From: Spisula solida
Lineage: Eukaryota > Mollusca > Bivalvia > Venerida > Mactridae
Assembly: GCA_947247005.1 (NCBI GenBank)
Contig: OX365962.1
Span: forward strand, 11,567,201-11,631,200
Length of the DNA stretch: 64,000 bases
Direction of reading: 5' to 3'
The notes beneath the pieces were generated by a model, which was not told the origin of the DNA, made no database searches, and saw only the letters and a program-made list of their open reading frames with translations. Made by a program: the position numbers and the translations under genes. Positions 38,927 through 53,900 of the stretch are shown here, piece by piece. Position 1 is the first letter of the stretch. Each line of letters starts with the position of its first letter.

Positions 38927-41900
38927 GTAAGATCTTATTCCATATCACATCTTGCTTGTCGCTCGAGTTTTTGGGTTTGACTATTATGTCGGGAAGGCCA
39001 TGTTCTTCCGTCAATTGTTATCCACATCTGGAGAAATTATCAGTTGCTTGCAGAAGGGTGGTTTGTTAAATATTGCTATTTTGGTTCTTATAACTACAAA
39101 GACAGCTGTGCTCTTATTATGTTTATTCAGTGATTTCTTAGCGTAGAGTGATTCTGGATTCAAGAGGCATGTGCAATGTACGTGTGTTAAAATTTCTTAA
39201 AGTTTGATTTGAAATATTTGATTATTCTTACATGATAACAACATTACATGTACAGGTTAATATTCTAGCCTTTGTTCATGATAACACTTTTTAATATATG
39301 AATCTGGCATTGAATTAATGAGTCCACGTATGTGTTCATTTAGCTGAAACCTTGACACTGAGTTTTCTTCTTCTTTTGTCTTCTTTTAAAGACTTCTGAC
39401 AGCTTAAACTAGGTATTTTAGCCATTTTACTGTTGGAACTAGGTCATTCAGCTTGTGTATTCAGCTTTAAGATTGCTGAAACTGGTTAATTTAGAATTTC
39501 GACAGCTTAGACATGGGAGGATAATAACTCGTTCAGGTGGGCATTGTGCCTTGTGTGTTTTTATGTTTTCTGTGCTCGGCTGGTTAAGCTTGGTGCTGCC
39601 TTCCCTGTCTGACTTAATATTATTTTTTGATAAATAGCTTAATTGTGATAGGTATGTATCACTATTATCAGTAGTCAATGAAAAAATGTCCACTACGAGT
39701 TTTATATCCGTGCACTACCAACGTATTTAACTTGAATATCTAAAATTAATTGTATCCATAAACTAGAATTGCAGTAGCCAAATAGCTGAGGGCGATTTAT
39801 GCAAAATTCCAGCCAATCTCTTAAACTTGTACAATTCTTGATTTTACAATCGAACTGGAATACAGTCCATTTAGTACTTATTTTCTCTTTCACAACGCTC
39901 AAAGATGGTGGCAATTTTATACGAACTGGGTACTTTACACTAAGTTTTGCCTGAAATATACAGTATAGCACATGCTTCATCGGAACAATAATACTTGTAT
40001 CACAGTTACGGTGATTAATGAGTGTTAAACACGCTTTACGAAACTGACGTTTTAGACGGACTACATCTTCATAATTATATCCATAATCATGCAAATGACT
40101 ACACAATATGGCGCATATTATACACTAGACTGTATTTTAGTTTTGCCTGACACGCTTTACGAACTTGACGTCTTAGGCGGACTACATCGTCATAATTATA
40201 TCCATAATCATGCAAATGACTACACATTATGGCGCATAGTATACACTAGACTGTATTTCAGGTTACTGTTATGGGGAATCCTGTGTCCGTTTACAGGACT
40301 GTCAACAAACTACGTGTACAAATCATGGCCTCTTAACATGCTTTGATAACAACTGTCTATGCCTAGTGGGTAAGTAAATTATTATATTAGGGGCGTTAGC
40401 TCCAAATGCCGTGTAATATGATACTTATAACTACAATACAGAAAAGCAGTCCCTGCTATAATTTATATGCTAGTATCCATTTTAATGCAATGAACACTCG
40501 AAGTTATCGTGTTCAGCTCAGGCATGCTTTGATTTTTAATTACAAAATAATTGTCGTCATGTATTAATATATATACAATATGGCGACTTCTGAAATAACG
40601 TCAAATAATTTAACGCAACGTCATCGTACGTAAACACGACGTCGTCGCATGGCATAGCGCACCAACTTGTGGATATGTTGAATTGAAATATAAATAGCGA
40701 ATAAAAGACGAGCTTAAAACTATAATAAATATTTATTGGGCATATCGGTGCAACCAGTCTCCTAGATGGGACAATATTCTTTTCGGACTAAGTATTTGTT
40801 CGCCTGGTTTCTAGTGTGGTGCTGCCTGGCATCCAGAGGCTAGATGTAAAGTCTCTATGGAGCTTACAAATTTCTTAGTTATTTTGTTATTAACAAACAC
40901 CTGATAGGAAATCCCCGCTGGATTCAGTGCATTTGTTCATATTATAATGTACATGTATATTTATTCGCGATCACGAAAGCTAGTTAAATAATGGTCACCA
41001 AGTGTCTGTAGACATGTCTGGTGCCGGGACATTGACAGATGATATTCGGTTGGTACTGTGATGAAACACGTTTCTCATAAGCCTAGTAGCCTTGCAATTT
41101 AACTAGGGGGGAGGGCATTATACATGTAGATGTATAGTTTATTTCACAGTTCAGTATGCCATAGGCTCATCTGAACATACATGTACAAATAACACAATAA
41201 AATTTACAATTTTCATATGACAGTAACAAAACATTTTAATGGCAAAAAAACTAAAGTTATTAAGAAACAAATGTTATTAAAGGTAGACATGCAGTATTTA
41301 AATAATAATGTGTATGATAAATGTGAGATCACGAAAACAAGTGAGTCAACATAGGAACAAGGACAAGACAGTTTCTGGCGGAGAAGGTGTCGTTAGTATG
41401 AAATATAATTCGTTGGTAATTAAACATACATTGAACAGCATGAAAGAAACCCTTCTTTCTAACCGAAGTAATAAACGTACAAAATTACATTATGATAAAC
41501 ATTTTACTTAATTTTTCATAGCTGCTGATCCTTGCACGGCGAATCCATGTCCAACAGATTACACATGTAGAGCCATAGGGCATAACAGCAGGCAGTGTTA
41601 TTGTGGGACATCAACATCGTGTAATAATGGTCATTGTACCACACATAATACGTGTCATAATGGTTTGTTATCACGATTTCTCAATAAAGGACAAGGTTCG
41701 CTAATGGCTTAATTTGGCCCTGTGATTTTTCAAAAAATAAAAATGCATGTTCCTATAATCTGTCCTATAATTCAAATAACTTAACATTTCCTGTGTAAAA
41801 AATAAGCATACACATCCCAATTTCCCTTGTGATTTGTTGACAAAACTGTCAAGAATATGACGTACATGTCATGTTTAGTCCAAAATGTCATTTTTGGCCA

Positions 41901-44900
41901 TTTTCACGACTATTAACGACGTAAATCCTTCCCAAAAACCACGATGGCACTCTGGCGACACTTTTATATTTTCACATAATCAGTGGTTTGCAAGTCTTTA
42001 TATATGTACAAAATATCAAAGTGTCACAAGAGTGCCATCGTGGTTTTTGGGAAGGTTTTACGCCATAAAAAAAACCAACAAAAATGGCTAAAAAGGACAT
42101 TTTTGGGTAAACTTAACCTATGTCAAGTACATGTAGATTTGTCGACATATTACGAGGGAAATTTAGAAAAGTATGCTAGTAGTCATGTGACCACACTACT
42201 ACGTAATTATGCTACGACACAGGTAGTGACGTAGCATCTGGCGTTCTCGTCTTGTTCAATTTTTATGGTTTATGTATAATGAAGTGATTTTATATAGTTA
42301 TATGTAGTATTGTGAGTGAAAGATGAGTACATGGCTGCACATATTGTTTGTTTATTTTGTATGTATTAAATAAAAATAATCCAAACATGTATTTGTTGTG
42401 TGGTCACTATGACATAGATCTACCAAAATTGATTTTTTGAAAGACAATGTTAGGCTATTAGAAACATAGGACAGATTTATAGGAAGATGCATTTCTATTT
42501 TTCGATAAAACTCAGGGCCAAATTAAGCCACAAATGAACCTTGTCCTTTATATGCTTTAATTTATCTACGTCACCGGCCATCCATACGGGCAAGGCCCCC
42601 AGAAGAGGTTATTCAGTTTTTCCGGGGGGGGGGGGGGGGGGTAGTGCATGATACAGAAGATGCCCCAGTACCAGAAGCATCCCTGGTTCTTTTACGTGCC
42701 TGGTGTAAAGCATCATACACGGGACCTCGCTTAACGTCTCGTTAGGTGGGACACACTAAAAAGCATTTCTGATTTGGTCCGGCTGGAGTAGGTATCGAAC
42801 CCACAACCTTTGATTCAGCAGTCGGTAGTCCTTACCACTGGACCTCTTGTCCACCTTCTCAATAGTTGCACTCCACTATACGTACAATTAAATTTTGTTT
42901 AGCAATAAACATGTTTATTAGAAATTTGACCTTTAGAAGTTTCGGAGTTTCTATCTGAAATGGTTTGTCTCCAGGTTTATATATTCGGTCGAGAACTCTA
43001 ATCTACTAATATACTTGTATTAAATAAACAACAACTGCAATGCCGATTATATTTCTAGAACATGCGTGCAGCAGTAGTCCATGTCACAATGCCGGGACCT
43101 GTCACCAGACCACACATGAACCATACTATAGCTGCTCCTGTAATATTGGTTGGACTGGACAAAATTGTACCGGTAAGTATATATATAGAGCCGTTTGGTA
43201 TAGGTGCCGCGAATCAGAAGACACTGGATGCAAGCCTAAGTGATGTAAGTAAGCATGGATAATAGGTAAGATATGGCCAAATATAGTAGCCTTCACCAAA
43301 AAACCTTAACAAAAATGTGTTATATGTGCAACATTTAACCATTTAATGCGAATCTACTAATACATAGGTATATTTCAAAAATAACATTTTCAATATAGAT
43401 GGTAATAATAACCTAGACGCCGATTATACTTCTAGAACATGTGTGCAACAGTAAACCATGCCACAATGACGGTACCTGTCACCAGACTACACATAACCCA
43501 CACTATAGTTGTTCTTGTCATTTTGGTTGGACTGGACAAAATTGTACGGGTAGGTACATTTTGTATTTATATTTGTTCGGTATGCAAGCATAACACTTTT
43601 GACTTGTGTTTAACAAGTGGTAGTTTTGAAGTACTCATTCATGCTAATGCTTGTGGAAATTCATAACAGATTGCTGTGCTAGGCTTTAAGATGTTTTAAG
43701 TTAGAAAGTACGGCGTCGCGGGTTGAACGTTGGAACCAGATATTTAAATAAACCGTTCGGAATACCTCGTTTGTGTTCAACGTTCAACGCGCGACACGGT
43801 TCTTATGTATCAGACTGGGAACCACTGTTCAAATTGTCGGAAAATGAGTTGAAAATAACAAACTTTCTCGCATATTATGAAGGCAGGAGCGCCTATCGAG
43901 TATTTTCAGTATAGTCATCATAAAAATCAATGTGTTATTGGAAATATACGGGATGGTTGCAAAACGAGTTTTCAGGATAACTTTTTCTAGGTCGGTGTGT
44001 TATTTAAGCAGTAGAGGAATTACGTAGATTTTTTATTAATATCAAATACATCCAACAACTGTGTGTGTAATTAGTTAATGGGTCTGGATATATAATAAAT
44101 AAAAAAGAGTGTCTGCGAAGAATACATATAATGCTTCATATCGTTCAATTCACCATACCATAAATCTAACTTCAGAAACACACTGTGAAAGTAATCCTTG
44201 CAGAAATGGCGGGAATTGTGTTCGATTACCCGACGATCCATATTACCATTGTACGTGCCCATATAATTACCACGGTGTCCAATGTGAGCGTAAGTACAAA
44301 GTACGTTTTATGTCCGTAATTAGAATATAACCTACATTATGAGCCCATGAAAACACCGAATGCCGAACGCTAAATGAAAATCTAATCATTCAAGTTTTCT
44401 CTTAACAGACATGACGTCATGTATTGGCGCGAATTTCTATCGTCCAATCAAAATACAGAATGTTATATTTTAAGCCAGTTAGAACATATTAAGTAATATA
44501 TATATAACATTTTTCACACATGGGTTACTTTAAATGTTTATCACGTAAAAACCGCAAGTGTAAATAACTTACTCTTAACTAAGTCTGATAGTGAAATGAA
44601 TGAGCCGTATAAACAAAAGATCTTAACCCAAAATAAACAACAATATGTATGTTTTATTAACTGTCAAATAAATCCAACAAAGATTTTTTCAAATTGTTTA
44701 ACGTATTGTGTATCATATTCACAAAGATACGGATAAACAGTATTAGTTTCATGGAAGGAACTTACCAGTTTATCTTTATACAGCTTTAAATAGTGGTTGA
44801 ACACGTAGATGTTGAAGAATTGGCCGAAAATGCGAAGAATACGTTAACATGCATCCGCCATTTTTCAATCATGTTGCGATTATCCAATCATGTTGTTTTA

Positions 44901-47900
44901 TCAGGGTAACAAGGGTGGTCTACGTGAACACAGGTATGCGCACATGTATGCACGGGGAAAACATTATTTAACCCCCGTGGTCTCTGAATTTGTATAAACA
45001 CACATTATCGATTAATATTAAGCAACGTAACTTTCATTCCTAAATGACCATATCATTTCCCATAGTTGACGTTATTTTGGTGTCGTTTATATAACGTAGT
45101 CGGTTTCTCAACAGGAATATGTGTATTTTGGTGTTATTACTATTATTTATTAGATGATTGCAGGAAATAATATTCAATTCAAGAACTCGTTTAATATACT
45201 ACTTCAATCGATTGACAACTCTCAATCGATTCAAATAGCAAACAATTAAAATGTTTGTTGATATTATCATGTATGCCCTTAGGGCGATGGATAGTGATGA
45301 CGAATCTAAGTTAGTTTCTTGTCTCAATAGTATGGTGTCGAGTAATGACATCGTGTTTCTTGTGATTGCAGATCAGATCTGTGGACACAATTCGTGCCAT
45401 AATGGAGGAAAATGTGTACCAAACAGTCATACTGGACACTTCACGTGCCAATGTCCTTCTGGATATAGTGGTGGCGTCTGTAATAGTAAGTTACATACTA
45501 CATAACAGCGTTACCTAACTTTATAATAAATTTAACAAGGAAAGTATATTGCCTCCCTTTATATTGAGATTAACAAGAAAAGTATATTGCCTCCCTTTAT
45601 ATTGAACTTAACAAGGAAAGTATATTGCCTCCCTTTATATTGAGAGTAGCAAGGAAAGTATATTGCCTCCCTTTATATTGAGATTAACAAGGAAAGTAAA
45701 TTGCCTCCCTTTATTTTTAGATTAACAAGGAAAGTATATTGCCTTCCTTCATATTGAGATTAACAAGAAAATTATATTCACTACCTTTACATAGAACTCA
45801 GCACGAAACATATATTATCTCCGTTTATATTGACCGTAACAAGAAAAGTACATTACCTTCGGACAAATTGTACTAACATAGGTTAGTGGATTACTCCCTT
45901 TGTATTCAACTATACAAAATCAAGTATATTAAGATACCAACGTTGGTTGAATTTTAACATGACTTGAACTTGTGTGACAAAACATTGCCTCTGTAATAAA
46001 TATTAAAGTAACAATACAAGGTTTTATTGCACATGCTATGTTTTAAATTGTTTTTGGTATATTTTTACTACATAACACAGTACATGTAACGACCGCCCTA
46101 CCGACAACACCGGCATCAGCACCTATCACTACACCACAAAGTACAGGGACGAGCCATCCGCCTCGTATTCACATCACAGACGTTCCACATGATCCTAAAT
46201 ACGGTATGTATTACGTAGAAGTAGTCACATGATCAAATGTATAGTACCTCGTATTGTACTAAATAGCAGTAGTCACATGATCCTAAATATGGTATGTACT
46301 AAGAAAAAAGTAGTCACATGATGCTAAATATGGTTTGTACTAAGTAGCAGTAGTCACCTGATCCCAAATATGGTATGTACTAAATAGAAATAGTCACATG
46401 ATCCCAAATATGGTATGTACTAAATGGAAGTACATTTTTATAATCACATGATCCTAAATATGATAAGTAGAAGTAGTCACATGCTCCTAAATATGATATG
46501 CTGCACTTCAGTGTGATTATAATTCATAATTACCCCCCTTTCTGGTAAAATTAGCACAAATTTCCCCCATTGTTTCATTCAGTGCGGGATGAGTATATAT
46601 AGGCTTACTTGAAATATCCATGTTTGAGGATAAGGATGGTTCGTTCTACGTCTGACTCTTGCGTGGGTGGCTAGGCGCTGCCGTCATTTCTGTGTGAAAT
46701 TGGATTGTATGTGCTCTATATAATGTACTAAGTACACTTGTTAATGTATTTAGCATCACCACATTGAAATCGCCATCGAAGTGTTCGCCATTAATCGGAC
46801 GGTATCAGACGTCAATATTTAAAAAATAAACTATGAAAAACCGTTGTATACCGGCTGTTATACAATGGTTTTGAGTTCTGACGCGTAGGAATTAACCACG
46901 ACGGCAGTAGGCCTGAGTGGTTAATAGCAAGCGCCAGAACGACAAACTATTGCATAACAGCCGGTATACAACGGCTTTTTGATATTTTATTTCGATTCTA
47001 ACATGATTTGAACTCGGAATTATATATTAAGCCACGATGTGACGTCACTTTCATTGTATATCGGCCGATATACAACGTTATGATTTTTTGTTTGTCTATA
47101 TATAGGCAAAATCGCCGGTCAAGTTTGAATGTAAGATATTGAGACTAGGAACCAGACAACTACACAAGTTGTGGTTTACATGTACAGCTGTATACGCAAA
47201 AAGAAGGACATGAAAAAGTGAATTTTAGCTTGTTAAAATTAATCAAGACCTCCATCAAACTCTCGGGTTACCTGTGTTTTGCAACTGAAACCTGCGTATT
47301 GTGTGGCAACATTGAACTGGATTTCATGAATAATTGTATTACATGCTTACCATATAAAATTATCGACCAGATCGTAAAAGATAATGAAAAAATCGGACAG
47401 GGATGACTTCACTCAACATGAACATCAAAACACGAAAATCACGTAAAACATTAGTTCTACTTATGAGCAACACTGTTAGACAGTATGCTTTCCATTAATT
47501 GTTGTTGTTAATGTTGTAAATTTAGGGCTACCAGTAACCGTAGAAGCCAAGAGCTATTGATATTTGTAGTGTTGTTTTATATTTTCAAAGAAATTTACTT
47601 CAAAAATCTTAGCACCGGCATCGTTTGATGGTAAAGTTTAAATCAGCATGTTTTTATCGTGTGTTTGCAGGTCCCTACTGTCTAACATGCGATGACGTCG
47701 TCTCACCTAATGCCTGTGAATACGTAGCCAGAAGTGGTCCGCATGAGGTAAGAACCAGCTACGAGTGTTCTGTATTTACGCAAACATTCCTGATGGAAAG
47801 CACGCGCCCGATAACTTGAACAAAGAGTCGTTTTCTATTATGTTGTATGAACACTGTCCTAATGATAGACTTGAAATTACATATTTTATTATATTATTGG

Positions 47901-50900
47901 AATAATAACGTTTACATGCCTGGCCACAATAACTCTATTGCAGATACGTTATGTGGATTCGTTCTGGCGAAGTGCGCTATAAACATTAATTATTTCACAT
48001 ATACATTCATGGTTGCTAAAATTCAATTACAGGTTTGTTCTGTTGAATCGTTTGTTACCAGTGCCGGAGTAATACGCTATAACCTAGGAAGTAAAGATTC
48101 AAAGGTAATTTAATGTAAAAATAAACTTAGAGGTTTAGGCATATTTTACTTTCTGTAAATGTTCGAATCGGATGGATGGAATGCCACGTGAGCACAATCT
48201 TCAGAAGAATGTTAACCATTGAAAGAAAGAGCATGCTGCAGTTGACTAATTCTAAGCACCCCTTAGTGCGAGTCCATTTTGATGTAGTGCCAATTTAACG
48301 CATAACCACTTGAGCGATGATATGTACGAGATTGTACTTTGGTAAAATCATGGATAAAAGCTTTTAGTATTTCATTATAGTTATTGCCTAGCTTTTCAAT
48401 GTACGTTTATGCGCGCCAAGAAATATGTAGACAAGTGTACGTTGTAGCTTTATTTCAAGACACCTGTCAGTCAACAGGTCGTTGCTTACATATGTACCTT
48501 CAAAATTACATTCCAGCAATGTCCAAGCACCAAGCGTGGTAGTCAATCAGAGGACGCTTCTACAATCACAGTATGCTCTGAATGCTGTAACGACCACTTA
48601 TGTAATAGCGGCGGGTGTGGTGTCAATGGTAAACTAATTAACTTCATGTAAAATTCCAACTCACCATATACAAAATCATAATATCGGACAGGGAATGCAG
48701 CTGTCAGTAGAAACAGCAAAGCATGAAAGACAGAACAAAGGACACGCAAAAGAAAGAGCACACATTATTAGTATAAGATACATAGAAGAACATAGAAAAT
48801 AAACACAAACACTACTAAAACACGACACCTTTCAAGAGATAGTTCTTTTGTCAAACCCACTTTTAAAAGATATTTCACGAATGGTCACAGGCAGCAATAA
48901 ATTATGTTCACGTTTAATAAATAAATAAAATTGAAACCAGTGTTTCTTGCCTTGCGCTCAGCTTAATGAAATACAACACTGTCTTATATTGTATTCTTAT
49001 ATGGGATAAATACCCCCGGGAATAGCCTTGATGTTCTAGTTGTAGAACACCCGCTTCAAGCTCTTGAGGACGTGGGTTCTAGTTGTGGTCACCGAACACA
49101 AATAACAAAAGAACAAAAGGAAATGTTAGTTATGTCTCTCATACCCTGGTGGCGGTTTATATCACTAAGCGTTAGATGTATATCATGGGGTTGCACGTAG
49201 AGTAAGGTTCGCATCTTACGTACCTTTAGTGCATATGTTTTAAGAGCAGTTCTCTGAGAAAACCAAATTTTTTAAGAAGGGCTGCGGCACGCATAGTCAC
49301 CGATTTCCCTGAAACTTTCAGGACTTAGTCGTATCCATGCACATACAAAGTATTGAGGTTCATTTTATTCCTACCACTTCCGGTTACCATGGTAACGGAT
49401 GTTGAAGTTTTTGGTCAAAATCGGGTAAATTGAGGTGGAAAATTTTCTGTAAAACACCAGTTTTGTACTAACCATACTGGAAAACTGAATATATACAGAA
49501 AAAATTAGTCTGCATTATTGAATAAAGATATTATCAGGTAAACATAATGAACTATAGTCAAAGTTTTACATTGACTAAATACTATTCAATGGTTGTTACA
49601 AAAGTAGGCACTTTCGCAGAATTTCACTTTTTTGAAAAATGTTAAAAACGACAATTTTTAAAGTAATATAATTTTATAACGCAGCAAAACTAGGCACAGT
49701 GGTGCATATTTTCTGAAAGACCTAACCTTTGTTTGTCATATAATGAAATAAAATCGCTGGGCACTCCGGAAACTTTTTTTTAAGAAAACACCAAATATGA
49801 CCCAAAATATGTACTGTGTAAATTCTTGATTATCTCTCTTTCTAAGACAAGATGCTATTATTTTTTAAATGTTATATTTACATGTATTTTCTCATGATAA
49901 AAACATTCAATGTTCGTAGCATTTCATTTTAATTTCAATTTAATTGCAAAATATGACTTTCACAGTTGTTGCCATGGCAACCATTGAGAAAAACTATCAA
50001 AAAATGTTTGTTTATTGGCTCTGAGTTGTTAAATATTCTGGAAAACAGTCTAGCACCATTACTTATTCTTCTTTATGGCACAATACTACATATTCCTATT
50101 GATTTGTATCATTTATTAGGTTCACAAGTTCTTCATAGAATATATATACGCTTTATTAAGCCCCTACGGTTGGTCACTGTTGGTCAGTCCATCCGTCAAA
50201 AATCTGGATCCTGACATAACTCAAACAGTTTCCAAGCTAGGTTTATGAAACTTGGTATGTTGATGAGGGCCAATAAGGAGATTATGCACATCTAATTGAT
50301 TTTTTTGCTGCTAATTCTGGTTGCTATGGATACGAAAACAGTGAAAATACTTCAAAATCTTGGATCCTGCCATAACTCATACAGTTTCCAAGCTAGGTTT
50401 ATGAAACTTGGTACAATGTATATGGAAAGGAGTCTATAAGAATATCATGTACACTTAAATATTATTTATTCTGACAAAATTGTGGTTGCTATGGATACTG
50501 AAATAGTTACACGACTATCTTTGTATAATTCAAAAATTATCAATGCTAGGGTGACAATTTATGGTGACACTGTTTGCATTATGTGTGGTCAATGTTGAGA
50601 TGGCGCCTATTAATTAATGCTTCACTTTGAAATTTTGTTATGCTTGTATGATTATCCTCATGTTTACAATAAAACAGCATTAATAGACACTGTGGTCAAC
50701 ATCTTTAGAAAGACACAACCTTGGTCTGTCATTTAACTAAATTATATCAATGGGCATGTAAGAAACATTTTTAAAAAATACCGTATTTGCACAAAAATTG
50801 TTCAGGAAAGGCCAGATTTTGTTACCTCCTTTTAAGTTACTAGATGTCCTTATGGTTAGAATGTACTGAATAAACAAGAGATTCATCACAATATAATATA

Positions 50901-53900
50901 ATTGCCTTTGCCGAGCATAGCCTTTATTTGCCAATCAGCTTTCTGCTGAAATATGGCAGGCAGAACTGGATTTGAACCCAGCTCGCCAGATTAGGCGGCA
51001 AGCGCGCTAACCATTGAGCTATGGAGGCCACTATGCCTTTATTAAGCATCATTCTAATGTTTACTTTTAGTGTCAGACATAATTCACAGCAGATACCATG
51101 GCAACCATTTGTGAAAAATGCCAAACATGTGTACTACACTAACACTCCCAAACTTTGTTGGGTAGGGGTATAATTATTTGTAAATGCAAGTCATTCAATG
51201 TTGAAGTTGTTTGATAGGATATACAATGAACATGTATAAACTGAACTGTAAAATATGGCATCTGAGCATTAGTGTATAGCTGGAACAAATTAACATGGTC
51301 CTCAACCTTTATGCATGAATATATTTACAAGCTTATTGCACAGAATATACATGTATCAATGTCCGCAGAGATTTAGATTAGTGATTATAGTAGGCATTCA
51401 TAATGTTCTCTGCATATTAAACATCAGACAAAATTAAATTGTAGACAAGAAATCAACTAATAAATCATGCTGATAGAGGGGTTGAGGAATAAATCAATTT
51501 GTTTGTACTATAGTTCATTAAAATGGTCTATATGAAACCTTTGTTTAAACCAAACTCATTTATGAGACAGTTTTGAACCAATTCTGTTTCTCAAACAAAC
51601 TATCAAAATCCAGCCGAGACTGGTGCATAAAAAGTTTAGTCAGTTTGAATCATCTTATTAAAAGTTTCACTCAGGTATAAACTTTTCATTAAGGTAATTC
51701 TAAACACTATGTAAAATAACGGATGAACTGGTGAAATTCAGTAACTAGTTCTTGAATAGATATGTAGTATGCACTAGAATGGTGATCAAGTGTCCATGAT
51801 CCATGTAGCCAAGAAGATATATCGAACTGAAAATCCCTTTTCGTGTATGATTTGGAAGCCTTGAAGTCTGGAAGACAAAAAGACAAATAAATTATAACCT
51901 TGACAAAATAGAAAAGTACAATTCAAACTGACCTTTCCAAACAATCATTAATTATAAGTCATGGTATTTTCAGGGAGGTCATAATTATAGTTATCACAGT
52001 AACTGAGTTAGACATGTATTATTTCTGATATACATCTCATTAAAATTAAGAAGTCCCATGTTTGTCAATGAGTTTGTTCCAAAGATGCATAGGACATCAT
52101 AATTTTTATCAGGTGCATTTAAAACTAAGATCCACAATGTTACAGTAAGTATTGACAGGTTAAACATGTTTGTTGAAGAAGAATGATAACAATCTTAGTC
52201 ATGGATCTTTTGACAAAAGTGCTGCCATTTCAATTTATAAATACCAATTGAAGAAAGAAACACATTTTATATGCAGACTACTAACATGGATTCTAAACTA
52301 AGTTTAGTATTAATTTATATTATACTTATACATGTACCTGTATTCTGTCATAGAACATTTTCAAGTGCTAGTCTAGTCTCCTCAATCATAATCAGATACA
52401 TGTACTTTGTAGTTCCAAATTCTGAAAATGAAAGTAAACAGACTCTGCAATGATGTATGTTTAGATGAATTACACAGAATAACAATAAATCATGAAAAGA
52501 ACACCAGAACAGTTATAAACAGACCTTATCATAAGTGATTTTACAATATTGGCAATTATATTGCAGCTACCATTACAAATGGTTGTTGGTGTTCCTTAGC
52601 AATTCATGTTCATAACTTCAGCGCAATACTTGACCAATACTTATCTGAGGTTAGTGTGTTCTAGTTGTTTGAACTGAATATAACCATTCAATGAGACAGA
52701 GTGTACATATATAGACTAGTATGTATACAGTTGAACCTCTATCAGTAGCCACTTGTATTAAACAATCACCCACTTTAAGCAGTCATACATTATTGGAAAA
52801 TATTTTTTTTATCATAAACAAATGATTATGGCTTGGATGTTTTGTTTCAAATTCTATTCATATACTAATGCAGATCTAGTAATAGTATGGCATACATATG
52901 ATTTACATAATTATTTAAACACAACGTAAGCAAATGACACTTACCAGATAGATTGATCTGTATTTCACATCAGCATATTTCAGCGCACATGTTGGGAACT
53001 ATAATCTGAAAGAAAGGAAACTACACTGTATTTGTCAGGTAAAATCATGCTTGTATTCCTGATAATATTCATGGTTCCAATGTTGCAAACAAATGAAGCA
53101 AACACTTAGTGCAGAGCATACTTTTAATATAAATATCATAATTACTAGCCTATTAATAGTGAAGCCGGGTATGTGTAAACAGAGCTTTCCACAAGCCCCG
53201 GCGGTCAGCGATTTCAATGACTCCTCAGGGATTCACCACCGGCTTTTTTTATCAAAATGAACCAGTTTGAAAAAGTTCAATGTTTAAAATAAGAAGAAAT
53301 TAATGATGGAATGACATGTAAACAAACAAACAAATATTCATATGAAGTTTGGTGACAATAGCACAATTACTTTTTAAGTTGCGGATGACATAAGAAAAAT
53401 ATCTTCAAATTTCATAATTTCAAGGGCAACAACTCTGCAAATATCACTGGTCAAATCCGAATAAAATGTATAGCTATACAACAACACATGCTGAGTAATA
53501 TTGATCAATTCCTATGAAGTTCAATGAATGTAGCAATTACATTTCAAGTTACAGACAGCACAACATTTTGGGATGGAAGGACAATTAAATCCATACATGC
53601 CCCCACATTATTTGGTGGGGGATGGGATAAAGTTTTATGCCATGAACCCTTACAAGTACGGTATGGAAGATATTTATTGTGTAAGGGGTTTTAAATGACA
53701 ACAAAAACTATTCTTGTATATGTGCAGACAAATAGAAAGATCTACATGAAATCTTACATTGCATTGCAATATCCCAACTTCCAACTGAGGCAAGTCTTGA
53801 ACTATCATGCCAGTTTCAGTGCGGCTGTACCAAGTAAAGCCCGCGTTGTATCTCTTCTTCTATGTTCATTTTGTAGTTTAAGATGGTCAATCAAAATTTA

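Noticed and set aside
45525..45860. CRISPR-like array
   Set aside because: It is a direct tandem repeat without unique spacers, in a eukaryotic intron.
47218..47406. 62-codon Cys-containing ORF as an exon or gene
   Set aside because: It has a few Cys but no domain pattern, no counterpart in gene A and no splice sites in the expected phase.
50945..51035. Functional tRNA gene
   Set aside because: Boxes A and B are good, but the acceptor stem does not pair and the anticodon loop is abnormal.
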